Notes under the pieces: model-generated
Databases searched by the model: none
What the model saw: only the letters and a program-made list of their open reading frames with translations
What the model was told of the DNA's origin: nothing
Part shown: positions 46,715 to 59,092 of the stretch, piece after piece
Layout: each line of letters starts with the position of its first letter
Numbering within the stretch: position 1 is the stretch's first letter
DNA from: Branchiostoma floridae
Lineage: Eukaryota; Chordata; Leptocardii; Amphioxiformes; Branchiostomatidae
NCBI RefSeq assembly: GCF_000003815.2
Contig: NC_049987.1
Coordinates: forward strand, 11,740,778-11,804,777
DNA: 64,000 bases
Reading direction: 5' to 3'
Translations under genes and position numbers: made by a program

Positions 46715-49037
46715 CTACTTAAGAATATGCTGCACGTTCTGAAGGGACCCGTTGTTTGGGTGCGGGTGCAGGCCCAGGATGTGGCACATGAGCGGGTAGA
46801 TGTCCACGTTATTGAAGGGTTCAGACAGGAGGTTGGTGCGGAAGGCTGGTCCGTGGGCGACGAAGAGGGGGTTCATGGGAAGGTAGCTGTTGTTGTAACC
46901 ATGGTTACCTGGAGAGGATAATCATGGTAATAGAAAAAACATCAATCAGACAGAAAACACAATATCAAAAGTCCATAGAGTAGAAGTAGGATTTTATATG
47001 TAGAAGGCTTTTTCTTCCAACACACGTGGTATCACAGAGGATCAAATTTTCAACAACCACTGTCGCCTTCTTCAGGACTAATGACAGTGACTTCCGAATG
47101 TTAACTCATGAGAGTTATACACAAGTAACCTTAATGACACATGATATTGTGTGTGAGTGATGTCAGCAATTGGTCAAAAGTGCCAGGAAGATTCTATCGT
47201 CCACCGTCTCTGTTTACTGATGGCCCTGTTGTATATGGCCTCCTTGATTTTACGTCTTAGCCTTAGGTATAAATGGCTCAGGATTAAGATTGTACAAACA
47301 AACCCAACCTTTCGGTACCCAGCCAGTGCTGATGTTCTGCACGATGGTCCAGCCAGGATCTGCCACTGCGATGACAGGCATGATCCTCCTGTTGTGTCTG
47401 TAGTGGTACTGGGCAGGGATGTCCTCCTTGTAGTACACCTTAAGGTGGGGATGTGCCTTGTGAAGTGATGTATAAATGTACTCTATACTGATGCCTGAAA
47501 ATCCAATGATTATCATTATCAAAACCTTTTTGATGATGTTCACAAATTATGGAATACATTGTACAAGGATACAAAAAAATCTTAACAGAATGTTTTATGC
47601 AATAGAGTATCTGCCTTTTCTTTTCTCTATTTTGTCCTTACCACTCACCATCATGTGGCCATATACACATGTAGCTGCAACAGGAGTTGTATCCACCAGC
47701 AAATATATACTGGGGTCCAGGTAACGATCCAGCTCAATCACTTCATCCTTAGATACCTCCATCATGCCATGGTCACTCGTGATGATCAAGTTCATTCTCT
47801 CAAACAGTCCTGCTTGTTTTAACTGACCGATAAGGTAGCCAACTGTTCTGTCCACCTTGTTTAACGTCCGGTCCATCTCTGGGGAATCCGGTCCATACTT
47901 GTGACCGGTTTCATCCGGTTCTTCAAAATACAAAACTCCCAGATTGATGGCATATTTATCATCTGTAAACCATTTTATCATAGTGTCTACTCTTTCATCA
48001 TAGGGCATGCTGCCATTGTATTGTTGAAGATGTCGGAATGGTTGAGTGTTGTTGAACTTGACCGTCATACCAGGCCAGTTCAGGACACCACTCCTGCCCC
48101 CCGGGTGCCTTTGATTGGTTATCCAAATTGGCTGTCCGCCGACGTCCCACCATTTTGGATTGGTGGTGTTGTGGTTGTGGAAGCCTTCCTGTAAAACTGG
48201 GTCGTACATGTTGTTAGCCACAATGCCATGACTTTCCTCATACATCCCCGTGGCTATGGTGAAGTGGTTAGGGAAGGTGACTGTGATGAAACTGTTGTGG
48301 ATCCACTTGGCTCGAATGCCTGCATGTAAAAGTGTAACAAAGCCGCATTACAGTCAGACTACAGTACTTGCCAGAAAAAAAGAACTTCAATCGATCTAGA
48401 ATGAGTAACACTCAATAATATTTCTTGTTCTGAAATAGTTTTTCTTCTTCCAATCTAGAGTCCTTGTGCAATTTAAAACTCAATAGATGACTATTAAAGA
48501 GTAACTTGTTCTGAACTGAGATTACATACATTTCCAATTACATATGGCTTCTTCGATGAAGATTGCTGGATATCACCCCAACAGCTATTAAAGAGGAGCG
48601 CGTCAGTAAATTTCCCGAGTCCCGACTACTACTAACGTTATATCTCCACGACTTAACCTCTGCTTGGAGAGTACTCAACAGCAACTGTTTCAAGATTCTG
48701 CATTTGCAGCGACTCCTGGCGAATTATACTTGCAGCACAGCTTCGAGGCTAACAGATATCTCTCTCAAAATATAGGGTAGGGGTCGCGGGTCATACGACT
48801 ACAACTGTACAACGTACACTACAGACCATTACGGATAAGGTACTTCAGGTTGGGCAGTTGAACCCTCTCCTGACTCCTGTCCACATAGTCGTACCGGAAC
48901 CCGTCAAAGGAGACCAGCAGAAGTAGCGGTCTGTCATCGGACGACGCCGAGCTTCCCACAAACTGCAGTATTATAAACGTTACAGAAAGAAACCACAGGA
49001 ATCTGAAGAAGATTGGAAAAACTTCCCAGTCTGCCAT
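46715..49037 (-). CDS. ENPP-B: paralogue of ENPP-A, truncated and possibly frameshifted
   Basis: Same fold and gene structure as ENPP-A. Exons (plus coordinates): 48827-49037, 47649-48319, 47309-47494, 46715-46908. Signal-anchor-like hydrophobic N-terminus (IFFRFLWFLSVTFIILQFV), SFDGFRYD, nucleophile in TVTFPN, PDETGH, SDHGM and GNHGYNN all present. Two lesions: an extra 8 bp near 47662-47671 changes the expected A-I-W-P-H-D-G end of exon 2, so the conserved donor leads to a stop in exon 3; and codon AAG in ENPP-A aligns with TAG here, so the membrane helix and tail are missing. A new GT inside the insertion (donor after 47669) would restore phase 1 and give a 413-residue secreted form without that WPHDG segment. 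Exon 1 ends in GTCTGT, a weak donor. Either a recently decaying gene or a soluble variant. The next gene is divergent, about 0.8 kb away. Confidence 0.75.
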
Positions 49038-49811
49038 TGATTTTTTGGACACTCGCTGAACAGTTACAGCTCGCGAACGAAATTCACATGCTTGCTTAGA
49101 ACTTGAACTCGTCTGTCATGTCTGTTGTTGTTTGCTGACAGCTTCGTTGCAGAAAAAAATAGTAGTTTATTTCCTTCACACGATTACTTAGTCTCTATTC
49201 CAGTATTAAACGGCAGCTACACGTTACAAAAGTTGTATTATTTGCCACGTTTCTTAAACGTATTACGTGCAACAAATATCAATTGATGGTTTTCTTTTTT
49301 TCCGTATTTGGCTTAGGGAAGAATATTGAATCTAAAGTCAAATGCAGAGCTAGTGTCTAACTTGTAGTCACTTGCCTGTCAGAGAGACGAGCCCATTCGA
49401 GTTTTAACTTTGCTCTGATAATGGTATAAAATGGGTTGTACAAATGTATTGATATAACATTATTATAGCCAAAACTCAGCTTCGTTTTCTGCTTATGATA
49501 TCCTCAATACCCATTATGTATTTTTTTTCTACACCGTAGTTACCTTTTAATTAATGGTACGGTCTAACATCCCACAGTGCATTGCGCATACTTTCTTGAA
49601 GAGGTCAACACGGGTCATCCGCTGCAGATATCTGATGTTTCTGAAGAAAACAACTAATTTCTGATATTTCTGGCAGGAAACCTGAAATATCTATAAGGTA
49701 AGACTTTCTAAGAACATCGCATAGTCCATTATTTACAATGAAGTATTACTCTCACCATGTTTGCACCGGCAATACCTATTTATTTCCCTTGGCAACTGCA
49801 TATCAACAAAC
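49038..49811. promoter_or_regulatory. Divergent promoter region between ENPP-B and MFI-like gene
   Basis: About 775 bp separate the ENPP-B ATG (minus) from the first candidate ATG of the MFI-like gene (plus). AT-rich with no clear TATA box. A GT at about 49697 (TATAAGGTAAGAC) could be a donor of a 5' UTR exon for the plus-strand gene. Shared regulation is inference from spacing only. Confidence 0.4.
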
Positions 49812-52800
49812 ATGGCGGACCAACAAAATACGTTAGCTATGAAACGAAATAAAAAGTTCTTACAAAAAACAATGGTGAGATGTTCTTAGTCTTACAGAAA
49901 TTTTTACTCTCTCCTCGTGGAGTAGAAATTCTATACTCATCAAAATAACTGGTAACGTACTACAAGCAGGAAAGGACAGCTATAAAAAATAGTATATGTT
50001 ATTTTATGTAACGTTATTGAGTGATGTTACTGTATGGCTTGCAACAGGGAGGCTCCTCAGCACCAAGAGACCACGTCTAGCGAAATAATAGACGTTAAAT
50101 GAGGACAACAACAACAACAACTCTTTTCAACTTCCTTGCTTGCAAGTAGAAATGTTGGAAAAACATGAAGGACTGACCAAGCTGACCGAAATTGATTTGA
50201 TTTGATTTATTAGGTTGTGCATAACGTATAACTATAAGATATACAGCCACATCTTCAGTTACAGCGTATGTGAATGCTGCATATGACCGCATGTTTCTTC
50301 GCATTATGTTAATTAAATTAAGAATATTGAGTATTGTTTTGGTTACAGTATACTAACTTGCATGAGGCTTGTTGCTGCTTGGTGGAGTATTGCTTGTGCA
50401 TGAGATGAACTATGTTGAGTTCTAAAGAAGCACAGAAGATAGTCGACCAAGTCGATCTTCCAGGTAAGACAGAGCTAGCTTAACCTTAATTTGTCATCTC
50501 TCAAAACCCAACGTTTCCTTGCATAAAGCAAGATATTGTCCTACACTGCTCCTTGGTGAAATTCACCTTACCATTCCCAGAATTGTTTAATATATAACCT
50601 CTCTTCATCAAGAAAGGCTCATTTAAACATCTAACTGTATACCAGTAGATTTTATGCCCAGTTGATTTGATTTGACTTGTAAAAAGATAATAATAAGAAG
50701 CTATCATTGTTATGCAAACTAATAATACAATCTNNNNNNNNNNNNNNNNNNNNNNNNNNNNNNNNNNNNNNNNNNNNNNNNNNNNNNNNNNNNNNNNNNN
50801 NNNNNNNNNNNNNNNNNNNNNNNNNNNNNNNNNGGATTCTCCCAATGCTTAGCATAGAAAGGTTTTTAAACATCTGACTGTATACCAGTACACTAGATTT
50901 ATGTCAAGCTGATTTGGTTTATAAGAAAGCTCAGAAGGTACCATGAGCACTAATGTGTGTTTTTCTTTTTGCATACGTCAAACACAAAGATGATCCCCAT
51001 ACACAGATTTCCAGACTATCCAAGCCTGAAAGACAGGTGAGAAAACAAGTCATTCTATCTGGTGTGATTTATAGAAAAAATGTATAGGCTTTGTTTTGAG
51101 CAGTTGCTCAATTCCATTACTTCCTTCAAAACAAGCATTTTCCAGCCTGGTCTATTTGGAAATAGCTATTAACATATTAACATAAATTACATCAAGACTT
51201 TTTGGCCATGTATATATTAGTAAGCTATCAGTTAGTGGAGAAAAGCTCACATTTGCTTTGATACTTCTATTGCCCTTTCCCAGACCCTTATCCAGCAGAA
51301 AACCAGTGATGAAGCCCTGTGGGCAGCAGCAGTGGAGATCCAGAGAGTCTGGAGGGGCCATTTTGTCAGGTGAGCTTGTTTGGGTCTCAGATATACTAGT
51401 ATGTTGAGTCATACCAGAGCATTTTACCAAAGTCATAGCTGGTACAAGTGCAGGGGACAAGATACACAAACAACATCCACACTCTTTTAGTTTGAGTGCT
51501 CATAGACAACTTGACTTTGTTCAAACATGACAACACATGCTAAGTTCAGTGCTCTCGTTACTGTACTGTACTGTACCTGTACAGTATCTTGAGAAGCTTG
51601 GTACATATACGTACATTCTAATCCCCTGAAAATTATGTAAAGAACTATTAAAGATGCCAAATGACCCTAGACAAACCAGTTCCCCATTGTCTGCTGTGTT
51701 GCAGGTGTAAGTACTTTGCGCTCACCCACCCTGATGAGAGTAAGCAGTGTGAGTACCAGGGCAGCAGGTTCCAGCACAGTGAGCAGGGACTGCGCGATGT
51801 CAGGACACCTCCACAGGAGATGGTGGTACCCAAAAGGGTGAGCAGTCCTTCCTTAACCTTCTAACTACTACTGTATTTACTACTAACAGTACCTGTTTAT
51901 GTCAGTCACATGGGGTTCAAGAAAGCACATAACGTCTTTATATTGAAAGTGAAGGACACAATTTTTGAACAATTAATTCATTGTGAACAGTAGCATGCCT
52001 TTTCATGCAACTTCTTGATATCTAGAGTATTTACTTGCCTTCTCTTAGGTTTCAGTTTTGGACTTCCCTTGTAGGTACATGTATATCTTTGCCATTAGAG
52101 CATACTACAGTATCACATTGATTACAGCAGGTCTGATAATGGATTTTTACTGTATCTGCATGTGTTATGATTTTGTATGATTTATATTGAGATGAGATGC
52201 AATAGTTTACAATGTATTAATGATGAAGCAGTTTCCAGCCAAGAACCCTACATCCAGCCCAATTGGGCCAAAGTTCCCCATGGAACTTCACATCTACCCA
52301 GGCCTTCCCAGGGAAAAGGATGCATCAGATGGGAGTGATCATAGTAAACGTAGTGGGAGTGTTAGTCCACTCTCTGAACATCAGTCAGAGAGAGAAGAAC
52401 CAGATCCAGAAGAACAAGAGAAAGAATTGACCAAACCAGAAGAAAAGGACTGGAAACATGATACAGACAAACTAGGAGCAAAAGAAGCTGTCACAGCTGG
52501 CAATGATGATGATAGTATCAAGGATGAGGATGACAATCATGACGACTATGATGATGATGATGATGGTACTGTTGATGATGATGATGATGATGTTGATACC
52601 AAAGGTTCTGAAGATAATGTAATGGAAGAAAAACCCGTCCATTTCTCACATCACTATGACAACAAGGTTAAGGATGAAATCACCACAGGTTCCTCGTGTA
52701 GTCTGCAGACGACAGACTCCAGTCCTGAACCACAGGAGCCTGGAGAGGTGCAGCAGCTAACTCATACATGGGGAAATGCACATCTGCACTTTCAATTGTA

Positions 52801-55800
52801 AACAAAGGAGATGATGTTCACAATATGAATGCACACCTTACAGGAAAAGTTCACATTCAGCAATGATAAAATTGGTATCAACAGTGTCTGTTATCAATGT
52901 TAAAAGCTCCTTGGTATCAATAAGGTGCATTGAGACACAGTGTATAGGAAAGAGATAACAGTGCTAAAACACCCTTATATCAACAGAGCAAAGCTTTATC
53001 AAGTGTTTGCTTTGGTTAACCTTGGAGCACTTCACAGATGTTTTCCTCTGAACCATCTTGATGTTGATTTCACAATGTACCATCTTAGTGTACAAGCACT
53101 AGTAGCAAGCTACAGACAGTGTTTCATACCTTACCTGCACCTTTTTCTTCCCTTTACAGCTGGTTTTGTTGATAAACAGCACATTTTAGGACGGAGAGTT
53201 TTGATACTGCACTGTCTGAGACGAGTTTTTAAAGCCGAAGGTGACACTGTGAAATGAACAATACACATGTACCATGAGAAGAGTACCATATGTCTTTGAC
53301 AGTTCAGCTCTGACTGTTACTAAATTTCTTGCATCTTTTCCAGGATAAATCCCTGCAGAGGATGAAGCTGGAAACAGCCTATAAGAACTATGTGGAGGAG
53401 ATGGTGAGGCAGGGGAGGAACCTAGACAGGGCTGAGATCTTCTCGTGAGTATGAAAAGAACATTTTCCATAAATCATATGAAAGGTACCATGGTTAAGGT
53501 CTCGGACCGGAGTTGCTTTTACGATTTCGGAGGTCTGCGGACAGCCTCAGGCCGAAGGGCTACAGTTCCGCTATTAAACGTAGGACGTGAAACTTAATTA
53601 ATATGGTGGAAAGCCGTTTACTGCCTCTTTCCGACAAACCTATTGGTATCGTCTGTTGTCTCTTTATTTTGGGTAGAATATGTAGTAAAATTTTAATTTT
53701 GGACCCGAAAACTATCATTTTTTAACACTTTTTTGATCGAAGCTGCTTGGGAAAAACAAATTTTCCCAGGATAACGGCCTACGTGGCAGAGAAGCTAAAT
53801 TCTTCATGTTTGTGTAAAATGAAAATAAAAAAATTCCATGTGATAACTTTTTTGCAATCTCCGATGACGTCATTTCTTCGAAATCGCGTGAAAAACGATG
53901 CTATTTGGGTCATCAGGCGAAAAAACCGCATCACCGTTGCAGCGGACTAATCCAAAAATGGTTTCGCTGGCCGACCAACTACTCCTCGCACAAAAACAAT
54001 ACAACCCACGGGCTTTTCAGGAAATACGACAAATCTATGCTCAGCTATAACGATCACCAAGCAATAGGGAGCAAAAGTTAGGGAGACAACAGCGCACTTC
54101 CGGCCTATTACACCACCCTTCTGCCAACTCCGGTCAGATTTGAACTCCGACCCGGAACCTTAAGTAGTCATAGAACTAACTGAAGCTCGTTGTTACAATG
54201 CTATGCACTAGGGAATTCCAGCTTAGCTGTATGTTTACAGCTTCACAGTAGATCCCATTTTGAACTGGCCCCAATTAAGAGTTAGAAAGTAGGTAGGTAA
54301 AAAGAAGATAAAGGTAGTCTCATAACCATTTTAAGGCAGCAGGGTAGTGGGTGTCTATGGTATGGTATTTGGAGGCAGAGCCAAACTCTCTCCTGTCACT
54401 GCCTTTTACCTCCTCAACCGAAGTCAGGTACTCATTTCTACACCTAAGTGTAGAAAAACTTGTGAGTACCAAGAGCACAAGATTCATAGCAGGACCTCTA
54501 GCTTATGGGCCAAACACCCTGTAGTTATGCCACATGACCCCACAAAGTAGACCTTTGATTACAATTAGCCCAATGCTCTTTTTTGCCAAAATCACACAAG
54601 TTCCTGCCCAATTGTACGACTGTGAGAGCAGATTTTACAATGACGGCCAAGTTTGGAAAGGGGTCTATCAAATAATATAGTATCTGCTATCTATAAAGAC
54701 AAAGTGCTAACTTATCTTTGTCTCCTGTCCCAGGTTTAATGACTTCTGTGCATCAGAGATCCAGAAGGCGTGGCGGCGCTCTAACAAGGGGCGTGTCATC
54801 AGCAAGCCTCTCAGCGCCATGTCCAGCGGGATGTCCTTCCTCAAGGACGAGGGGAAAACCGAACCGATCAGCGAGAGGAAAGCTGCCATGAAAATTCAGC
54901 GGGCCTGGAGAAGGCACATTGTGAGTTATAATTGTTTAAAAGTGTACACAAGAGGGTGTACAAGACAGGACTATAACTTGTGTTTCATCTATTCACACTG
55001 AGGTGTAGCCCTAGTGTTTTCGTTAAGTGTGGTGAGTTCTTTAATGTGCTTGAGGTGTGGCTGTCTTCAAACACACTCTGAGCCTACTGCTTTATGTTCC
55101 ATCCAAGAGGATGTCTCTGATAATGAATATCAAATTCTTCAGCTAGGTACCCATTTTCACAGAAAGTTAACAACGCTACCCAGGAGACCACCCAGCCACC
55201 TTAACATGTGTTGTAGTACAGTGTTAGACTTAAGTTTTATGCGCTTTCTTTTTCTAGATTATAAACTGTTCCTCTTGTACACATATCATGAATGTTAATT
55301 TTGGTCTCATACAAGAGTTTTCTTTCCAACAGGATGTCCAAGTCTACAGATATTACAGGGACCTCATCAACTTCAAGGGGAAGGGAGACCCGTCCATGAT
55401 GCTGAGGTGTATCAACCCTAACGAGTCGAAACTGCTGGACTCAGCCATGGGGGCACATGTCAAGTTTAGGCTGGCTGGGGTAAGTAAACATGCATACATA
55501 TTTACATCATACCTATTTTCTGTCTATAGAGATTAAATGCTTAACTCAATTTTCTCAAGTTCATGTATCATCAGAGTACTCAACAAAGTCTAGTCAAAGT
55601 TCAGAAAAAATGTAACCTGTAAATGTGGTCACCTCTATTTGAAGACCAACTGACCAACATGACCACTTTTTAGTGGTCTTTTTCATTATCATATTCCCCC
55701 CTTGACACAAGTGTTAAGAATCCTGTCTAAAGTGACCACCTATCCATATAGACCATATTTATTGCCCTCTGGGTGGTCGTCTTAGGCAGTATTCACTGTA

Positions 55801-58239
55801 CTTGTGCATCAAGGTAACAGTATAACTATTATGTCAAACTATTAAGTTAAATGTTGTTTCTAAAACATGTCTTCTGCTGGAGAAAGTCCTGAGTTTTTAT
55901 CCAAGGATTTACCATTCTGTGTTTGTGTATTTCTAGGAGAGATTCCCACCAAACATCTACTACAAGATCTTCACCCACCGAACCATCATCGACCTGTGTG
56001 CCAACAGTCCCAAGGACTACACTAAAGCTGCCATACTGAGAGTAGAGGCCAAACAGAGACACAACAGAACGATACACAAACCCATAGTGGATGGTGAGGG
56101 AATGTGATATTTTGATGTGCTGCATTTAGGTACAGCAGTAAGGAATAGCCTGGGTTTTTTCTTAACTTGAAAGTTCATCTGTGTTGGTAGAAGACATTCT
56201 GCAAAAGTTTAATTGTAATTTCTAACACACAAGTTGGACTTTAATACCCAAATTTTCAACTGAACATCTCCAGTTTTTGTCAAGGAATGAACAATCCAAT
56301 TTGTTTTTTCTTTCTTTTTCATACATTGATTATAATTCTGACCTTTTCTTTCCACACAGACAAGGTGGGCTGGTATGAGAGAATAGAGAACAATGGCTGG
56401 AGACTTGTGTCTGACAGAGTAAGTGTCATTGAAAATTGTACCTACATAGTTACAAGCTAGTCCTACATAGCTCTATAGAATTGATACAGTGCGATTAAAG
56501 TATATACTAATAGATTGCAACATAACTTTGAAGTGTATTCCGTGTATGCACAATTTGTCAAAGACATACATCAGGAAGTCATTTCCATTAAATATGCTAT
56601 AAACAAACTCAAATGTTCAAGCATGCAGAATATTTAGACTTAAATCCTCCATTGCACTTGTATCATTACTATCATTGGTGAAAAAAATTGACCCTTACCG
56701 ATACATGCTACAGATTGAAGACTTCAAGCAGAGTGGTTTCAGTGGAATAATAAATGTTCCTGTCTACTTTACCCTCAGTTACTACAGAATGCCCAGCAGG
56801 ACATGATTACATGGGAATCATCCAGGAAGAAGGTGGACTTCCACCACAATAAGGTTTGTTTTCTTGTATTGTATTTCCTGAAGGAAACCTAGCACAACAA
56901 CCCTTCCTGTGTTTTGTTTTTTGTGTCCTTGTTGTAAAATGTACATGGTGAAATTTGCGAATGGTACATGTATTCAAACCAAAGAGTAGAATGGCCCATG
57001 CCAAACAGAAGTGTGATATCATTTCCTTCATGTTGATACATGTTCTAGGTATACTTGCTTGTCACTCTTTTGCTGAACAGCTATCAATGTTTCTTACACT
57101 TAGTTGAGGAGAAAACAGGATGTGGAGAAGAAGAGGAAGAAGAAAAAGGTGGAGTGGATGATGAAAATGTGAGTATATTTTATGCATGTCATTTTGTGGT
57201 TTTTCAACAATAGTGTACCAATTCAAACATGCATCTTTAGTGCAAAGCATACAGATTTCTACCCCTCTTTTTGATTTTGTGATTTTCCTTTAGCTTTAGG
57301 CGAAATTTTTCATTGTCAGTTACCCTTATCCATCTACAATTTTATTAGCGAGTGTAGGGCATTAGTGAAACCACTTTATTCTTCTTACTAACTAGGTACA
57401 AAGAGGGCATGCTGCGCTCCAAGTCGACAGACTCGCACACCTCGACACTGATCCAGGACGCAGCAAACGGGATTGTACGCGTGGCCCAGGAGAAGGGACC
57501 CGACTCCATCCAGGACTGGGAGGTCGATGAACTCTTGGACTGGACCAACGGACTCAACTTTGACGAGTAGGTTTTCAGTAGATTAGACAAAAACTGTAAA
57601 GAACGGAAGCCTCTGTCAAGCCAGCATACTTTTTCCATAGCATCCAAAAATGAATTTATGAATGATTTTCCTATTTTTCCATGAATGAACAAACAAGTGA
57701 TGTGTGGCAGAGGTGGTAACAGTCAATCAAGAAACTGACTGATGACAAGTTGAATGTAGAAAATGTCAGATGATATAACAGTTGTGTTGCCCATCATAGG
57801 TACATGGACACATGGAAGGAGATTGGAACAAGTGCTGCATCAGAGAGACAAATAAGTAAGTACAATAGCTACTCTTTATACCCTTTTTAGCCATTGTTAT
57901 ACTTTCCAATTTATAGCTATTTCAACCAGTGTTTACAGCTTGTATAATTCATGTTCTCACACAGAGAACCAGACTTTGGAAGGGCATTTTTCTTTTCATT
58001 GCTGACAACTGTTCATCAGCATGATTAAATTTCTGATACCTGGTTTGTCTTTCACAGATATCATCTCGGCAGATCCTGCGGCCTTTGCGCTGTCGTCTGT
58101 GGCACACCTGATAGATACACCGAAGGGCTCACGTGTGTCCGGGGCACAGAGTAAGCACCAGTCCCCCCACCCTGGGGCCATGGACTCCCATCCCCCCTCC
58201 AGACCCACCCCTGGTACACCTGAACCTGAGGCATACTAA
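49812..58239 (+). CDS. C11orf65/MFI-like protein with IQ motifs
   Basis: Vertebrate C11orf65 (MFI, described as a mitochondrial fission regulator) is about 310 residues; here about 677 are predicted. Exons: candidate first 49812-49874 and/or 50412-50463, then 50990-51036, 51284-51369, 51705-51837, 52232-52747, 53344-53444, 54734-54920, 55333-55479, 55937-56093, 56360-56418, 56779-56853, 57104-57168, 57396-57566, 57800-57855, 58058-58239; phases agree from 50412 on. Perfect IQ motif IQRVWRGHFVR in exon 51284; further IQ-like IQKAWRR and IQRAWRRH in exon 54734; Asp-rich stretch in exon 52232. The conserved C-terminal part includes YRYYRDLINFKGKGDPSMML, INPNESKLLD, FPPNIYYKIFTHR, GWYERIENNGWR, DVEKKRKKKKVEWM and WEVDELLDWTNGLNFDEYM. 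IQ motifs suggest calmodulin binding. The N-terminus is uncertain because of the nearby gap of Ns. Confidence 0.85.
50734..50833. other. Assembly gap of exactly 100 N, flanked by similar sequence
   Basis: One hundred N, a standard placeholder for unknown length. Sequence on the left (TTTAAACATCTAACTGTATACCAGTA) recurs on the right from about 50864 with few changes (AAACATCTGACTGTATACCA), so the gap sits in a local duplication. An MFI-like exon could be hidden here. Confidence 0.95.
52500..52610 (+). repeat. (GAT)n-rich coding repeat, poly-Asp tract
   Basis: Runs of GATGATGATGAT in exon 52232-52747 encode several Asp blocks. In-frame triplet repeat, so length changes would alter Asp number without shifting frame. 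Confidence 0.85.
53498..54159. mobile_element. TTAA-flanked nonautonomous DNA transposon (piggyBac-like)
   Basis: 662 bp between TTAA (53494-53497) and TTAA (54160-54163). Ends GGTCTCGGACCGGAGTT and the imperfect inverse AACTCCGACCCGGAACC, with another ACTCCGG nearby. GC-richer than the intron around it and without a meaningful ORF. TTAA duplication is the hallmark of piggyBac; the superfamily is inferred from that alone. Lies in the MFI-like intron 53445-54733. Confidence 0.7.
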
Positions 58240-58500
58240 GCACTAGTCCCCCACCCAGGGGTCGTGGACACCCCCTCCTCCAGACACCACCCACTCGAGA
58301 CCCACCCCTGGTACACCTGAACCTGAGGCATACTGAGCACCAGTCCCCACCCAGGGGTCGTGGACACCCCCTCCTCCAGACACCACCCACTCGAGACCCA
58401 CCCCTGGTACACCTGAACCTGAGGCATACTAAGCACTAGTCCCCCACCCAGGGGTCGTGGACACCCCCTCCTCCAGACCAACCCTTGGTATAACTGAACC
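58146..58500 (+). repeat. 98-bp minisatellite overlapping the MFI-like stop codon
   Basis: Units start at about 58229, 58327 and 58425 with GAGGCATACT(A/G)AGCAC, and a shorter related copy at about 58146-58228 lies within coding sequence. Contents: CCACCCAGGGGTCGTGGACA, CCACCCCTGGTACACCTGAA. The stop TAA at 58237-58239 lies in the first full unit. Confidence 0.88.
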
Positions 58501-59092
58501 AGAGGAGAAATCTTCAATACTTATTCTAAATTATGAGCTGTGAAATAAAACATCTAACGTTACTACCTTAGGCCAGATAATTGCCAGTACATGTATTAGA
58601 TGTACATTGTGGATATTTATACATTCTTTCCACAGTGCTATTGGTTGAGTGATCACTGTTTGAAAATGGGTTGTTTATAATATTACCCCATCATGTATGA
58701 GATTTGTAGAAATCTCCACACTTCAGCCACAGACTGTTGTAAACATTGCTGTAATAGTTCAATCTGTAAATTTGAGAATAATATTTACAGGTCAATGAAG
58801 ACATACATATGTATATACATTTGAAGTTCTAGGTATGACTTGATACACATCACTATGCAAAGGCCTTGATAAGTTTTGTCAATGTGATTTTGTAGAAATG
58901 TCAAATACTTCTCAACTCCTCAGCTCAGCATCTTCAGTTTCCAGTACAGTTTAGAGCTATTTATAACCAATAAGGAAAGTCTTTGTACAATATCTTCACA
59001 TGTAAAGGTTGTATATTTTGTTTGGAAATTGAGGAATCATGCATAGGTGGAATGTGATAGAAACTGTACTGGATTAAAAACTTTCAGTGCAT

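Noticed and set aside
49045-49052. Upstream start for ENPP-B at GTG 49052
   Set aside because: Not an ATG; the ATG at 49037 gives a normal hydrophobic N-terminus.
52802-53257. Open frame 52940-53257 as an extra MFI exon
   Set aside because: No donor/acceptor pair in the right phase; the flanking exons join cleanly without it.
58061-58517. Minus-strand repeated frames (RGCPRPLGGGLVLS-type)
   Set aside because: Readings of the 98-bp minisatellite.
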